DNA from: Mucilaginibacter sp. L3T2-6 | GTDB taxonomy: Bacteria > Bacteroidota > Bacteroidia > Sphingobacteriales > Sphingobacteriaceae | DNA: 64,000 nucleotides | Reading direction: 5' to 3' | NCBI RefSeq assembly: GCF_030519355.1 | Contig: NZ_JAUMKC010000020.1 | Span: 1 to 64,000 of the forward strand | Shown here: positions 26,972 through 35,956 of the stretch, in pieces | Layout: each line of letters starts with the position of its first letter | Position numbering within the stretch: position 1 is the stretch's first letter | The notes under the pieces: model-generated | The model's database searches: none | What the model was told of the DNA's origin: nothing | Seen by the model: only the letters and a program-made list of their open reading frames with translations | Program-made: the position numbers and the translations under genes

Positions 26972-27174
26972 GATTTCTTTCGGGTGGGTGCCAGGTCGGT
27001 GCCTGCGCCATTGTAAAAGGCTGGTTTGGCGGCATTGTCCGGCTCTTCCATTTGCTTTATTGCCGTAGGGAGGCCATGCTGACTCGTATCAGCTGGTAAC
27101 CCGGCCAATTCGTTGGTTCCGCCAGCCTGTACGGCCGGGTTTTCAACTGTTTTTTGTTTTCCCGACTTTTTCAT
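26968..27174 (-). CDS. Small hypothetical protein
   Basis: 68 residues, hydrophilic and low in aromatic residues, with Lys-rich ends (MKKSGKQK and PTRKKS). It is likely disordered. No family is recognised. Support comes from the ATGA overlap of its stop codon with the start of the next small membrane gene. It is otherwise only a moderate coding call. Confidence 0.45.
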   Translation of the reverse strand: MKKSGKQKTVENPAVQAGGTNELAGLPADTSQHGLPTAIKQMEEPDNAAKPAFYNGAGTDLAPTRKKS

Positions 27175-27258
27175 AAAATACCCGGTTAAAACGTACTACC
27201 GCAGGGGATTATATATCTCCGGCGGTAGTACGGAAGATTTTTATCTTACTCAAATTTA

Positions 27259-27462
27259 TTAATTTTTTTTGATGGGTGTATGGTGGATCATCGTGTCCCG
27301 GCGATGATAAGGCGAATCCTTTCTCATCGTGTCGCGTTTGTTGCGTTTTCGCATCGGGGTCGTTTTTTTTCTTCTCAAGGTGTCTTGCTGCAGGTGTGCA
27401 GTTGCGGCATAAGTGTCTAACATAAAGAAAGACAGTAACAGCATAATGATCATCTTTTTCAC
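27259..27462 (-). CDS. Small secreted basic protein
   Basis: 67 residues with a clear signal peptide (MKKMIIMLLLSFFMLDTYA), then a very basic tail with repeated RRDTM/KRDTMRK/HRRDTM motifs, about 40 percent Lys/Arg/His. No known domain. Short Bacteroidota exported proteins with DTxRR-type repeats are frequent but not characterised. It is the upstream member of a minus-strand run of small genes. Confidence 0.5.
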   Translation of the reverse strand: MKKMIIMLLLSFFMLDTYAATAHLQQDTLRRKKTTPMRKRNKRDTMRKDSPYHRRDTMIHHTPIKKN

Positions 27463-27959
27463 GGCTTGATATTTATGGGTAAATAAATAAATGAATTCAG
27501 CCTGCGTCTTGCTTAAATGGCAAAGCGAATAGGGGTGACCGGCGAAGAGTATATTGGTATCTGAAATAAATTTTCTTTAAGATTAATAATAGCAATAAGG
27601 TTTGGTTTTTAGAAGTTGAGATTTAAAGCGGAAGAATAAATTTTTTAAATACCTTACCGTGTAAACCCGGCATGTAAACCCCTGTATAAATTACTGAGTA
27701 TCAGTTATTTTTAAGATTTTTAAAATGCATAGATCTGATAGTCAGTGTGTTCCATGTTATTCGGGGTGTTCCGTGCTGGAACAGAACACCGGCATAGGTA
27801 TATCGTACCCGAAGAAAGTTCAGTTTTAGCCGGGATAGTTAACCGAAACCGCACGTTTAATGTCCGCTTCCGGTACAGTGCAATTATTTAAAGAAATGCA
27901 ATTTTTTATATATCAATATGTTATAAGTTTGGAACAGCGATTGACACCAAGCCTCAGAT
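27463..27959. promoter_or_regulatory. Regulatory region of the AraC-FtsX fusion gene, with TGTTCC half-sites
   Basis: No gene is visible. A cluster of half-sites occurs: TGTTCC at 27748-27753 and 27767-27772, with its inverse GGAACA at 27778-27783; TGTTCC-N5-GGAACA (27767-27783) is a perfect palindrome. GGTGTTC (27765-27771) and GAACACC (27784-27790) form a second overlapping pair. A TTGGAACAGCGATTGAC sequence at 27930-27944 resembles a sigma-54 -24/-12 promoter but has GA in place of GC and would leave a 4-base 5' UTR. The half-sites look like activator binding sites; the sigma-54 idea is speculative. Confidence 0.45.
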
Positions 27960-30900
27960 TTGAATACTTATAGTTTCCATATCAACGCTTATGACCCTGT
28001 TTTTATCGGGGCGATATTCATTGTGCTAAATTTTAGCCTGCTGCTATGGTTTAACAAAAAGATAAACCTGGCTGCAAACCGATTTTTGGTGCTGGCGCTG
28101 GCTGCAGTGGTTTTATGGTTAGCGAAGGTGGTTGCCATTGATACCGGGCTGTATAGTTATGATTGGTATTGGTTGCCATTCTCATTGGCAGCTGGGCCAC
28201 TCATCTATTTTTATGTGCTCAAAACAACCACGCCCCATTTTCAATTTCGTTTTAAGCACCTGCTGCATTTTAGTCCTTTATTAATGCCGTTGTGTGCCCC
28301 GGTAATAGGAGTGGAGCGGTTAGGCTCCGTATTGCAAACGTTGAGTTTGATTTCGGTTGGCATTTACCTGTATTTATCGCAAATGCTGATTAAGGGCTTT
28401 TATGGCCGCCAGGAATTTACCGGCGGCGACCGTTACAGGCTCGGTTTAAGATGGCTGCAGCGACAGATAAATGTTTTTTGCATGGTGTGGTTGTTGTGGC
28501 TGCTGTTTACCGTTGTTGCATTTATCTTTTTTCATACAGAACACGGCATTTACACGTATCATCCATTATACCTGCTGCTTAGTATCACTGCCATATGGAC
28601 GGCGGTGGCATCTTATTTGAGGCCGGGAGTGAGTGTTATTGAAGACATGCCTGCCGCATTAAAAGCGCTACCCCAAACCGAATTGAAACAAAGAGGAGCG
28701 TGGCTAAAAAAAGTGGTGAAGACCAACTTGTATTACCAGGACCCGGATTTAACATTAACTTCTCTGGCCGAAAAACTTGACCTCACTACGCATGAGCTTT
28801 CACGCATTATTAACCAGGGGCTCAAGAAAAGTTTCAGCGATTTTATTAACGAGTATCGCGTTGCCGGGGTGATCCGTAAAATGAACGATCCGGCATACGA
28901 CCGGATTACGCTCATTGGCATGGCCTACGATTCGGGCTTTAACTCTAAAAGCACCTTTAACAGAATTTTTAAAGAAGTAACAGGCTTAAGCCCCGCAGAA
29001 TATAAAGCAAACAAGGATAAAGAGCTCCCGAGTTATAATTTGAGACCTGAATCTGCAACTACAGCGATAATTTCACAACATCAAACCGCTTTAAAGTGGC
29101 CTGGTTTGAAATTAAATCGCAATTATATGATCAGAAATTATTTTAAAATCGCCTGGCGTAACCTTACGCGAAATAGAAGTTATGCCGCCATTAATATCAC
29201 AGGTTTGGCCGTCGGTATCGCAGTTTGTATGGTGATCTTTGTCATTATACAGTATCAAACAAGCTTCGACGATTTTCACGCAAGAAAAGATCGCGCCTAC
29301 AGGGTATTAACCGAATATCATCACGCAGAAACAGGCGATGTTTCTTATGGAAAGGATATCCCTTTTCCATTGCCTGTAGGCTTAAAAACGGCTTTCCCGC
29401 AAATTGAGGAGGTGGCCCCAATTTTTGCAAGCCAGAACGATCAACTATTCGTACTGAACAATAACGGAAATACCGAAAAAGTATTTAAAGAACAGCGGGG
29501 TGTTTTTTATATGTCTCCCTCGTTTTTTAAAATATTTGATTTCCCGCTGCTTGCCGGTTCATATGCCTCGTTAAATGACCCGGACAATGTATTCCTTACA
29601 AAGGAAACGGCAGAAAAGTATTTCGGCGACTGGAAAGTGGCAATGGGTAAGACCATCAAATTACAAATGGGCGGCTATATGTTCGAGCATGGTACAGATG
29701 TATTAAAGGTATCGGGCATCCTCGCCACTATTCCCTCAAATACAGACTTTCAGCTAAAAGTTGTTGTAAGCTTTGGAACAGGATTTACCGGGGACTACTT
29801 GTCAAAATCAAGGGAGTGGGATGCAACGGTGGCTGATTTTGGCTGCTATATCTTACTGCCTAAAAATACGAATACCGATAACTTTAATCAGCAGTTAAAA
29901 GCTTACTCACAAAAGGTACAGTCGCCTGCAAACAGGGATACCTATCTGATACAGCCATTAAATGCAGTACACTTTGATACCCAGGCAGGCGACTATAGCA
30001 ATAAAACCATAAGCCATCAATTGCTGAATGTGTTATGGCTTATTGCCGCGTTCATCCTGTTAATTGCTTGTGTAAACTTTATTAATCTGTCTACTGCGCA
30101 GGCCGTTAACCGGGCGAAGGAGGTTGGCGTGCGGAAGGTTTTGGGAAGTAACGTATCGCAGTTGCGTGCCCAATTCCTGGCCGAGACTTTTTTAATCGTT
30201 ATCTGTGCGGTAATACTTGCGGCTACTACCACATTTTTTGCATTGCCTTATATAAATCAATTGTTGGAGCTCTCGCTTTCGTTTAACCTGCTGAGTGACC
30301 CTTTAATAATTCTTTTTCTTCTGGCGGTAACACTTATTGTAACTGCGCTGGCTGGTTTTTATCCGTCAATCGTTTTATCGCGCTTTAACCCGGTAAATGC
30401 TTTAAGGAGTAAACTTACTTCGACCAATGTAAAGGGAATTTCATTAAGAAGGGGCCTGGTGGTGTTTCAGTTCATTATTGCACAAACGCTCATTATCGGA
30501 ACGCTAATTATTGTTGAGCAGATGAATTATTTTATGGATCAACCACTGGGCTTTGATAAAGATGCTGTTATTAATGTTCCGTTTCGTGTTGATAGCTTGC
30601 GCATGAGCCGGCTGGATTACCTGAAGAACCAATTGTTAACAATCAGCGGCGTGCAAGCGGTAAGTATCAGTTCTAATACGCCTATTGAAAATGGCAGCGA
30701 TACATGGACTACACTCAAGTATAACCATGCAATAAAAGAGACTGATTTTAAGGCGATAACCAAGTTTGCCGATGAAGGCTATGTGCCGGCCTACAAATTA
30801 AAACTGATAGCCGGGCACAACTTGCAGCCTTCGTCACTGACTAAGGAGTTTTTGGTAAATGAAGCGCTTGTAAAAAGCCTTGGACTAAAGAAACCGGAAG

Positions 30901-31571
30901 ACATATTGAATAAAGAAATAAGTATATGGAATGGACAAATAACCTGTCCGGTTGTGGGGGTGCTAAAGGACTTCAACGACCGGTCATTCCGCCAGCAACT
31001 CGCTCCGGTAGTTATTACCCAGGACATTGCCATGTATAACCAGGCTGGTATAAAGCTGTCTACTAAAAATATATCCTCCACCTTGCAAGCTGTTAAACAA
31101 GTATTTGATAAAACGTTTCCAGATTTTGTTTATGAATACAAATTCCTCGACGAAAAAATAGCGGGTTTTTATAAGCAGGAAACGCAGCTGGCGGCTTTAT
31201 ATAAAATTTTTGCTGCAATCGCCATATTTCTAAGCTGTTTGGGCTTGTATGGTCTGGCCTCGTTTATGGCCGTGCAGCGGGTAAAAGAAGTTGGTATCCG
31301 TAAGGTGCTTGGGGCTACTGCCAGTAGTATCTTATATTTGTTCTCGAAGGAATTTATCATACTTATTGCCGTTGCCTTTGCTATCGCGGCGCCGATAGCA
31401 TGGTATTACATGCATCAGTGGGTTCAGGCTTATGCGTACCGCATTAGTATCAGCTGGTGGCTAATCGCCGCAGGCGGCCTTGCTGCTATATTTATTGCAC
31501 TTGCAACCATAAGTTTCCAGGCAATGAAGGCAGCAATGGCAAACCCGGTGAAAAGCTTAAGAAGCGAATAA
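27960..31571 (+). CDS. Membrane AraC regulator fused to FtsX/MacB-type ABC permease
   Basis: 1203 residues, starting at TTG because an in-frame stop lies at 27942 and the first ATG is about 100 codons inside. Residues 10-225 contain about seven TM helices. Residues 262-352 are an AraC-type double helix-turn-helix (DLTLTSLAEKLDLTTHELSRIINQ, then IGMAYDSGFNSKSTFNRIFKEVTGLSPAEY). After a 38-residue linker, Met390 opens a complete FtsX-family permease (MIRNYFKIAWRNLTRNRSYAAIN, periplasmic MacB domain to about 670, then FtsX helices near 680-800 and 1080-1200). Both halves normally occur as separate proteins of about 380 and 800 residues. It may couple transport to gene control, or an internal start at 29127 may release a free permease. 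Confidence 0.8.
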   Translation: MNTYSFHINAYDPVFIGAIFIVLNFSLLLWFNKKINLAANRFLVLALAAVVLWLAKVVAIDTGLYSYDWYWLPFSLAAGPLIYFYVLKTTTPHFQFRFKHLLHFSPLLMPLCAPVIGVERLGSVLQTLSLISVGIYLYLSQMLIKGFYGRQEFTGGDRYRLGLRWLQRQINVFCMVWLLWLLFTVVAFIFFHTEHGIYTYHPLYLLLSITAIWTAVASYLRPGVSVIEDMPAALKALPQTELKQRGAWLKKVVKTNLYYQDPDLTLTSLAEKLDLTTHELSRIINQGLKKSFSDFINEYRVAGVIRKMNDPAYDRITLIGMAYDSGFNSKSTFNRIFKEVTGLSPAEYKANKDKELPSYNLRPESATTAIISQHQTALKWPGLKLNRNYMIRNYFKIAWRNLTRNRSYAAINITGLAVGIAVCMVIFVIIQYQTSFDDFHARKDRAYRVLTEYHHAETGDVSYGKDIPFPLPVGLKTAFPQIEEVAPIFASQNDQLFVLNNNGNTEKVFKEQRGVFYMSPSFFKIFDFPLLAGSYASLNDPDNVFLTKETAEKYFGDWKVAMGKTIKLQMGGYMFEHGTDVLKVSGILATIPSNTDFQLKVVVSFGTGFTGDYLSKSREWDATVADFGCYILLPKNTNTDNFNQQLKAYSQKVQSPANRDTYLIQPLNAVHFDTQAGDYSNKTISHQLLNVLWLIAAFILLIACVNFINLSTAQAVNRAKEVGVRKVLGSNVSQLRAQFLAETFLIVICAVILAATTTFFALPYINQLLELSLSFNLLSDPLIILFLLAVTLIVTALAGFYPSIVLSRFNPVNALRSKLTSTNVKGISLRRGLVVFQFIIAQTLIIGTLIIVEQMNYFMDQPLGFDKDAVINVPFRVDSLRMSRLDYLKNQLLTISGVQAVSISSNTPIENGSDTWTTLKYNHAIKETDFKAITKFADEGYVPAYKLKLIAGHNLQPSSLTKEFLVNEALVKSLGLKKPEDILNKEISIWNGQITCPVVGVLKDFNDRSFRQQLAPVVITQDIAMYNQAGIKLSTKNISSTLQAVKQVFDKTFPDFVYEYKFLDEKIAGFYKQETQLAALYKIFAAIAIFLSCLGLYGLASFMAVQRVKEVGIRKVLGATASSILYLFSKEFIILIAVAFAIAAPIAWYYMHQWVQAYAYRISISWWLIAAGGLAAIFIALATISFQAMKAAMANPVKSLRSE

Positions 31572-31602
31572 CGGTAAATGCAGGCACGTAGCTTATAAAT
31601 AT

Positions 31603-31639
31603 CTTGAAAGCCTCAAGCTTCCGACTTGAGGCTTTCAAG
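31603..31639. terminator. Hairpin after the AraC-FtsX fusion gene
   Basis: CTTGAAAGCCTCAAG (31603-31617) and CTTGAGGCTTTCAAG (31625-31639) form a perfect 15-bp stem with a 7-base loop, 32 bases past the stop codon. No T run follows, so it may be a transcript-end hairpin of the rho type or an extragenic palindrome. Confidence 0.6.
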
Positions 31640-31740
31640 ATTGACTAAAAACAAAATAGCAGGTACGTACTCAATAAAATGCTGACATTATATTACAAAT
31701 ACGCCCTCTCAGCCAATTTATCAACTTAATTACTCAGTCG

Positions 31741-33909
31741 TCAATTATTCAGCCAATAAGTAAATTTAAATACCAGTCCTCTGTTCTTTACGAAAAATGG
31801 ACTTGGCAGGTAATTATCGGTGTACACGATAAAGAAATCAGATGCAGGGCGGTAGCGCCACTGCAAACGGGTGTTAATATTGATGTTTTTACCCTGCTCG
31901 TTGTATTGAAAAAAGCCGGTGACATAAAACTTGTTAGTCATGGTAACATCAATTCTGGGTCCTACCAGCCAGAAAGCTTTATCGCCCCAGGGCTGCGGCA
32001 AGCGTAAGTCGTTATAAGTGGTGGCAATTTGTATGTTCACATAAGGCTGAAAGCGGTAACCTACATCATTTGCAATACTTATCTTTTTGCCATTGGCGTA
32101 GTAACCGCCGTAATCAAGTGTTAAATCATACGTAAACAATTGCTGCGGCCCCGAGAAGTAAGATAGTTCAGCATTGTTCCAGCGGCTTTCATTACCGATG
32201 GGCAGGAAGTTACCGGTATAATTTGTCGGGTCGTACGGCATTAACAGTTTTACATAGTCGTGTTCGACCAAGGCGGTCAGTACGCTACGGTCGCGGAAAG
32301 TGATTTGGTATGATAAAAAGCTTCGGTTATCGGTGGGCTTAAAATTAACGTCGTAATAATCGGTAAAATTCAATTGCGGACCATGACTAAGCACAATGCC
32401 CCTTTTGGGGAAAAACAAGCGGCTGATGTAGGAATTGGTCTTGATATACCCTTGCCTTGGCACATAGCCTACGCCAGCATTATAGTTTTCGCCTACGTAT
32501 TCGTATTGACCGCCAATAGTCCAGTATTTGTTGGCGAATTGCAAGTTGCCTGCCTGGGTAAAGTCGTGTCCTTTCTTATCAGGACTGAATGATTTTAAAA
32601 ACAGCGCCTTGCCTGTAAAAAGATTGTCGGCTGATGCCAGGTTATATTCCAGGCCGAAGTTGGTATTATATTTTGAATTAGCCCCGGTTAGCAATGCTCC
32701 GGGCGGATAGTTAAACGACTCCTTGTTCACAAACAAGAAGCCAATATTAGAGCGGGCGAAAACCCTGCGCTGCAGGGCGATCATAGTAAAGTTTTGCGCG
32801 GGCACACCATTATCGGCGTTGCTGTTGGTTTGCATATCCATCACCCCGATACGCCAGTTAGGATCGAGTTTACCGCTGAGTCGCGCACCTGCTATAATAT
32901 TTGAGGTGAGCCCTATTCGCCGCGAAAAAAATGGCCTTATAGATGCATAACCGAAATTATTAAACTGGTCGCCGTTCTCTAAAAAGAACTGGCGCGTCTC
33001 GGGGTAAAATAGTTCGTAGCGGCTTAAATTGGTAACCTGTTTATCAGCATCCACCTGCGAAAAATCCGGGTGAATGGTAAGATCAAGGTTTAACGCTGAT
33101 GAGACCGCTATTTTTGCATCGCCCCCTGCTTCAACATGAAAGGCCGCGTTCTTATGGTTGGCGTAGTCTTTGGTTACGCCGGCTAACAGATAGGGGATAA
33201 GTGATATATTCTGACCTGGGTCTGGCGGCGGATTATCCCAAACCAGCGTACCGGTGTAAGCCAGTGATGCAGTGGGAAATTGCCTTGGGATGGGTGTCCA
33301 GCTGGATTTTTCAGTGGTTCTTAAGTCATTCCGGCTAAAGTTTATTCCCCATTCAGAAACGCCTTTTTTGTAACGGATGGCTTTAAATGGTATAGCCGCC
33401 TCAAAAATATATTTATCAGGATAATCTTTTACAGATGATTCCCACTTGTTGGTCCAGTTAAGGTCAACCTTGCCACCTTCGTACATCGTACCGTCCCACT
33501 CACCGCCTGCAGCATTGGCGCCGAATGAATACCCGTTAGTCAGGTCGTTATAGGTATCCATAAAAAAAATGAAATTGTCGTTCTTCACAAAGCTAAAATC
33601 GCGCTTTAACGATTCAACCATGCTGGCTTTACTGTTTACTTTATAGCATATGGCGATAATGTAAATGTTCTTGTCGTCATAGGCCATGCGCACTTCAGTC
33701 GGCACTTTTGCCTTGCTCGTATCCATGGGCAAAACCATGTAAAAGTCCTTTGCTGATTCGGCGTTTTGCCAGGCCGGCTCGTCCATTATACCGTCAATTT
33801 TTATAGGCGAGGCAGCGCGATGGATATGATATTGAAAGCCGGCATTTATCTTTTGGGCACATATATGCAGCGAAAAAAGACATAGAACAAGTAAAAGTTT
33901 AAGCTTCAA
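31741..33909 (-). CDS. DUF5916 outer-membrane protein with CBM9-like N-terminus
   Basis: 722 residues. Signal peptide (1-18), then a carbohydrate-binding family 9-like domain (about 25-225: YHIHRAASPIKIDGIMDEPAWQNAESAKDF, and later AAIPFKAIRYKKGVSEWGINFSRND) and a long DUF5916 region (240-722) with alternating aromatic/hydrophobic strands and a C-terminal Phe-x-Tyr-x-like end (LVFKFTYWLNN), as in a beta-barrel. The family is abundant in Bacteroidota and lacks an agreed function; binding of surface glycans is inferred. It is transcribed alone, with a long AT-rich upstream region. Confidence 0.85.
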   Translation of the reverse strand: MKLKLLLVLCLFSLHICAQKINAGFQYHIHRAASPIKIDGIMDEPAWQNAESAKDFYMVLPMDTSKAKVPTEVRMAYDDKNIYIIAICYKVNSKASMVESLKRDFSFVKNDNFIFFMDTYNDLTNGYSFGANAAGGEWDGTMYEGGKVDLNWTNKWESSVKDYPDKYIFEAAIPFKAIRYKKGVSEWGINFSRNDLRTTEKSSWTPIPRQFPTASLAYTGTLVWDNPPPDPGQNISLIPYLLAGVTKDYANHKNAAFHVEAGGDAKIAVSSALNLDLTIHPDFSQVDADKQVTNLSRYELFYPETRQFFLENGDQFNNFGYASIRPFFSRRIGLTSNIIAGARLSGKLDPNWRIGVMDMQTNSNADNGVPAQNFTMIALQRRVFARSNIGFLFVNKESFNYPPGALLTGANSKYNTNFGLEYNLASADNLFTGKALFLKSFSPDKKGHDFTQAGNLQFANKYWTIGGQYEYVGENYNAGVGYVPRQGYIKTNSYISRLFFPKRGIVLSHGPQLNFTDYYDVNFKPTDNRSFLSYQITFRDRSVLTALVEHDYVKLLMPYDPTNYTGNFLPIGNESRWNNAELSYFSGPQQLFTYDLTLDYGGYYANGKKISIANDVGYRFQPYVNIQIATTYNDLRLPQPWGDKAFWLVGPRIDVTMTNKFYVTGFFQYNEQGKNININTRLQWRYRPASDFFIVYTDNYLPSPFFVKNRGLVFKFTYWLNN

Positions 33910-34166
33910 ATCTGGTTAAGTTTTAAGATAAAAATATATTGGTTTTTTGTGAAATTATGTTAATCAATACCCGGTTTATACTGGTTTAGCCCCAAAATTA
34001 TCGGTTACATTCTAATACTATACAATAACTGGCTAAAATGAGCTAAAACGTATGTAACAATCCTGTAAATGTTGGTAAATTGCCATTTGTTAATATGTTC
34101 CTAAAGAAAAATGCATTTTTTTTGTTAAAAATCGTTAAAAAATTAGTCTATTAATTTTATAGATTA
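33910..34166. other. AT-rich intergenic region upstream of the DUF5916 and micro-gene transcripts
   Basis: No gene found. The region is strongly AT-rich and has several short TTAA- and TTTG-type motifs. It must contain the promoter of the DUF5916 gene on the minus strand and the -33 region of the small plus-strand unit at 34167, but no single convincing -33/-7 pair for the DUF5916 gene stands out. Confidence 0.4.
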
Positions 34167-34211
34167 TATATTTGTTTAATTATTATTTTCGTCCTAACCA
34201 ATTAGTTCTTT

Positions 34212-34280
34212 ATGATGAATAATGAGGTCAGTTACTACAAAAAAGAGAAAGCGCCCGCTTCCTCTTTTTTTGCTAAATAG
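34212..34280 (+). CDS. 22-residue micro-protein
   Basis: Starts with two ATG codons at 34212 and 34215 and ends with TAG at 34278-34280, the stop being part of the terminator stem. The peptide is MMNNEVSYYKKEK then APASSFFAK: basic, soluble, without a TM segment. It lies about 32 bases behind the predicted start site. I do not recognise a family; existence of the protein is inferred from the compact promoter-ORF-terminator layout. Confidence 0.4.
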   Translation: MMNNEVSYYKKEKAPASSFFAK

Positions 34281-34306
34281 CCGCTTTTATGCGGCTATTT
34301 ATTTTT
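34275..34306 (+). terminator. Intrinsic terminator of the micro-gene
   Basis: AAATAGCCGC (34275-34284) and GCGGCTATTT (34291-34300) form a perfect 10-bp stem with loop TTTTAT, followed by ATTTTT. It could also serve the minus-strand acyltransferase gene, whose end lies 54 bases away, because the stem is A/T-flanked on both sides. Confidence 0.8.
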
Positions 34307-34359
34307 ACAGGTACCACTAACTCTTACGGATTTACCATAACCCGAATTATTTCCATCTT

Positions 34360-35562
34360 TTAAATTTTTAATCTCAGCCTCCTCTTCTCCAACATCCCGG
34401 TTATTAAAATTACTATAAACGAGACGGCAAACGAACGGATAATACCGCCCGTACCCTCGTTTAAAATGTGCGGATACCTGAAATGCACCAGCGACATTAG
34501 CGCCACCAGGTAATACGGAATAAGGTAACAGGTTAATGTGCTGGTGCCTGCCGGCTTTATAATTTTAAACCAGTTTACCTTACCTTTTACGTCCACCAGG
34601 AAAATAATCAGCTCGAATACGACTATGCCTATACCGGTACATAAATAAATCCATGCCGGTGTGGAGTGTATCTTTGAGATGCCTTGCGTATAAGGCCGCA
34701 CCAAAAACCCCAAAGCGATAAGGGCCGCACCCAATAACGTAAATACCGGCCACACTTTGCCGTAGCTACCGCCTTTAATCAGTTTCGAATAAAGCATGGA
34801 TATTACCACGCCAAACATCATTAATGCCGCGCATGAGCCATCTTTAATTACCCAGATGCTCAACCTGTATATTTTTTCGCGGAACATGAGGTAAACACCG
34901 CCGTGCGAAATAAGGTTAACCAATACCAGGGCCACCAATGCCACTACCAGCCATGTAAAATTGCCCTTTACCAGCAGGTAAACTCCGGAGCAAACCAGGT
35001 AAGCCCAGCCAATCAGGCCAAGGATGCCCCACCATGACGGCTCGAGCCAGCGGGTGCCGCCTTCGTCTCCAATGCCTTTATATAATAACCCCTGTACAAC
35101 CAATATGCCGATACCTGTACCAATAAATACATACCGTCGCGTTTTGGCCATCGCCTCAGGATAATCCAGCCATATTAAAAAGAAACTTGTTGTTAGCAGT
35201 AATTCCCAAACAGGTTCGGGCAGAATAGCCTGCTTGCTGTATTCTTCCATATTTACGTGGAAAAAGCCCATCACAATTAACGCGAATGAGCGCAAAAGGA
35301 TATAGCTTGCGATGGTTCTGAAGGAATCACCTTTTTCAAGTCGGCGACCAATTGCAAGGGGAATTGACAAACCAGCGATGAAAAGAAATAACGGGAATAT
35401 AGTATCGGCAAAATGCATGCCGTCTTCCCAGCTTTTCACATGGTCTATCCACTCCGGTACGTGCCTTACCCCGCTCAGATCATTAACAAATATCATGAAA
35501 AACATATTGACCGCCCGAAGCACATCAATAGACAGGAGTCGTTTTGGCTGCGACATTTGCAA
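34360..35562 (-). CDS. DUF5009/HGSNAT-like membrane acyltransferase
   Basis: 400 residues with about ten to eleven TM helices. The N-terminal segment KRLLSIDVLRAVNMFFMIFVNDL (residues 6-28) and HFADTIFPLFLFIAGLSIPLAIGRR near 50-75 match the heparan-alpha-glucosaminide N-acetyltransferase/DUF5009 family, which moves acetyl groups across the membrane to sugars. The catalytic His of HGSNAT may correspond to the His near residue 50 (DGMHFADTIFPLFLF). The substrate in bacteria is unknown, probably a glucosamine-bearing glycan. Two starts are possible: the first Met or MSQPK two codons later. Confidence 0.8.
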   Translation of the reverse strand: MQMSQPKRLLSIDVLRAVNMFFMIFVNDLSGVRHVPEWIDHVKSWEDGMHFADTIFPLFLFIAGLSIPLAIGRRLEKGDSFRTIASYILLRSFALIVMGFFHVNMEEYSKQAILPEPVWELLLTTSFFLIWLDYPEAMAKTRRYVFIGTGIGILVVQGLLYKGIGDEGGTRWLEPSWWGILGLIGWAYLVCSGVYLLVKGNFTWLVVALVALVLVNLISHGGVYLMFREKIYRLSIWVIKDGSCAALMMFGVVISMLYSKLIKGGSYGKVWPVFTLLGAALIALGFLVRPYTQGISKIHSTPAWIYLCTGIGIVVFELIIFLVDVKGKVNWFKIIKPAGTSTLTCYLIPYYLVALMSLVHFRYPHILNEGTGGIIRSFAVSFIVILITGMLEKRRLRLKI

Positions 35563-35914
35563 AGGGTTTAATCGCTTGTTTATAACTATTGATAAATATA
35601 GGCGGTATTAACCAAAGTTTAATGTATTGTTTGTGTTATAAATACAAAAAGCGGGCGCACTTTTAAAATATATTTAAAAAGCGATAACACCGATGGTTGG
35701 AGTAACGGTATAGCAGGGCTGCAATAATACTTAGTGACAAAAGCTATGGCAATGTATCAGGCTTCAATGCCTGGTAAGGGCAATAAAAAAGTTGATCCGG
35801 AAATTTCTTCAATTTACAGGTCAATAAGGTTTAGTAAAAATCAACAACGATTTACGGCAAGGCCTGACGGACCAATAGCAATAATCAGATTTGCTCTCAC
35901 AGGTAGGCGCGAGA
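35563..35914. other. Intergenic region without a convincing gene
   Basis: A 64-codon open frame on the plus strand at 35734-35928 runs into the terminator that follows the RRM gene and has no recognisable protein features, so I do not call it. There is otherwise AT-rich sequence with no clear promoter or RNA fold. Confidence 0.4.
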
Positions 35915-35947
35915 GTAAAAAGCCCTGATTTTCACAGGGCTTTTTAC
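35915..35947. terminator. Bidirectional terminator after the RRM gene
   Basis: GTAAAAAGCCCTG (35915-35927) and CAGGGCTTTTTAC (35935-35947) form a 13-bp stem with a 7-base loop, A/T-flanked on both sides. On the minus strand it lies just past the RRM protein stop codon. Confidence 0.8.
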
Positions 35948-35956
35948 CTTATATTT

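Larger units (their letters stand above)
34167..34306 (+). ncRNA. Short transcription unit: small RNA and/or micro-protein message
   Basis: A perfect -7 box TATATTTG at 34167-34174 with a weak -33, and a strong intrinsic terminator (AAATAGCCGC 34275-34284, GCGGCTATTT 34291-34300, then T-rich to 34306). The implied transcript is about 125 bases and stands alone between two minus-strand genes. It contains one small reading frame that ends inside the terminator. The unit could be a regulatory RNA, a peptide gene or both. Confidence 0.5.

Noticed and set aside
27930..27944. Sigma-54 promoter for the fusion gene
   Set aside because: GA in place of GC at -12 and a 4-base 5' UTR make it unconvincing.
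35734..35928. 64-codon frame on the plus strand
   Set aside because: It runs into a terminator stem, has no recognisable features and its composition does not resemble neighbouring genes.
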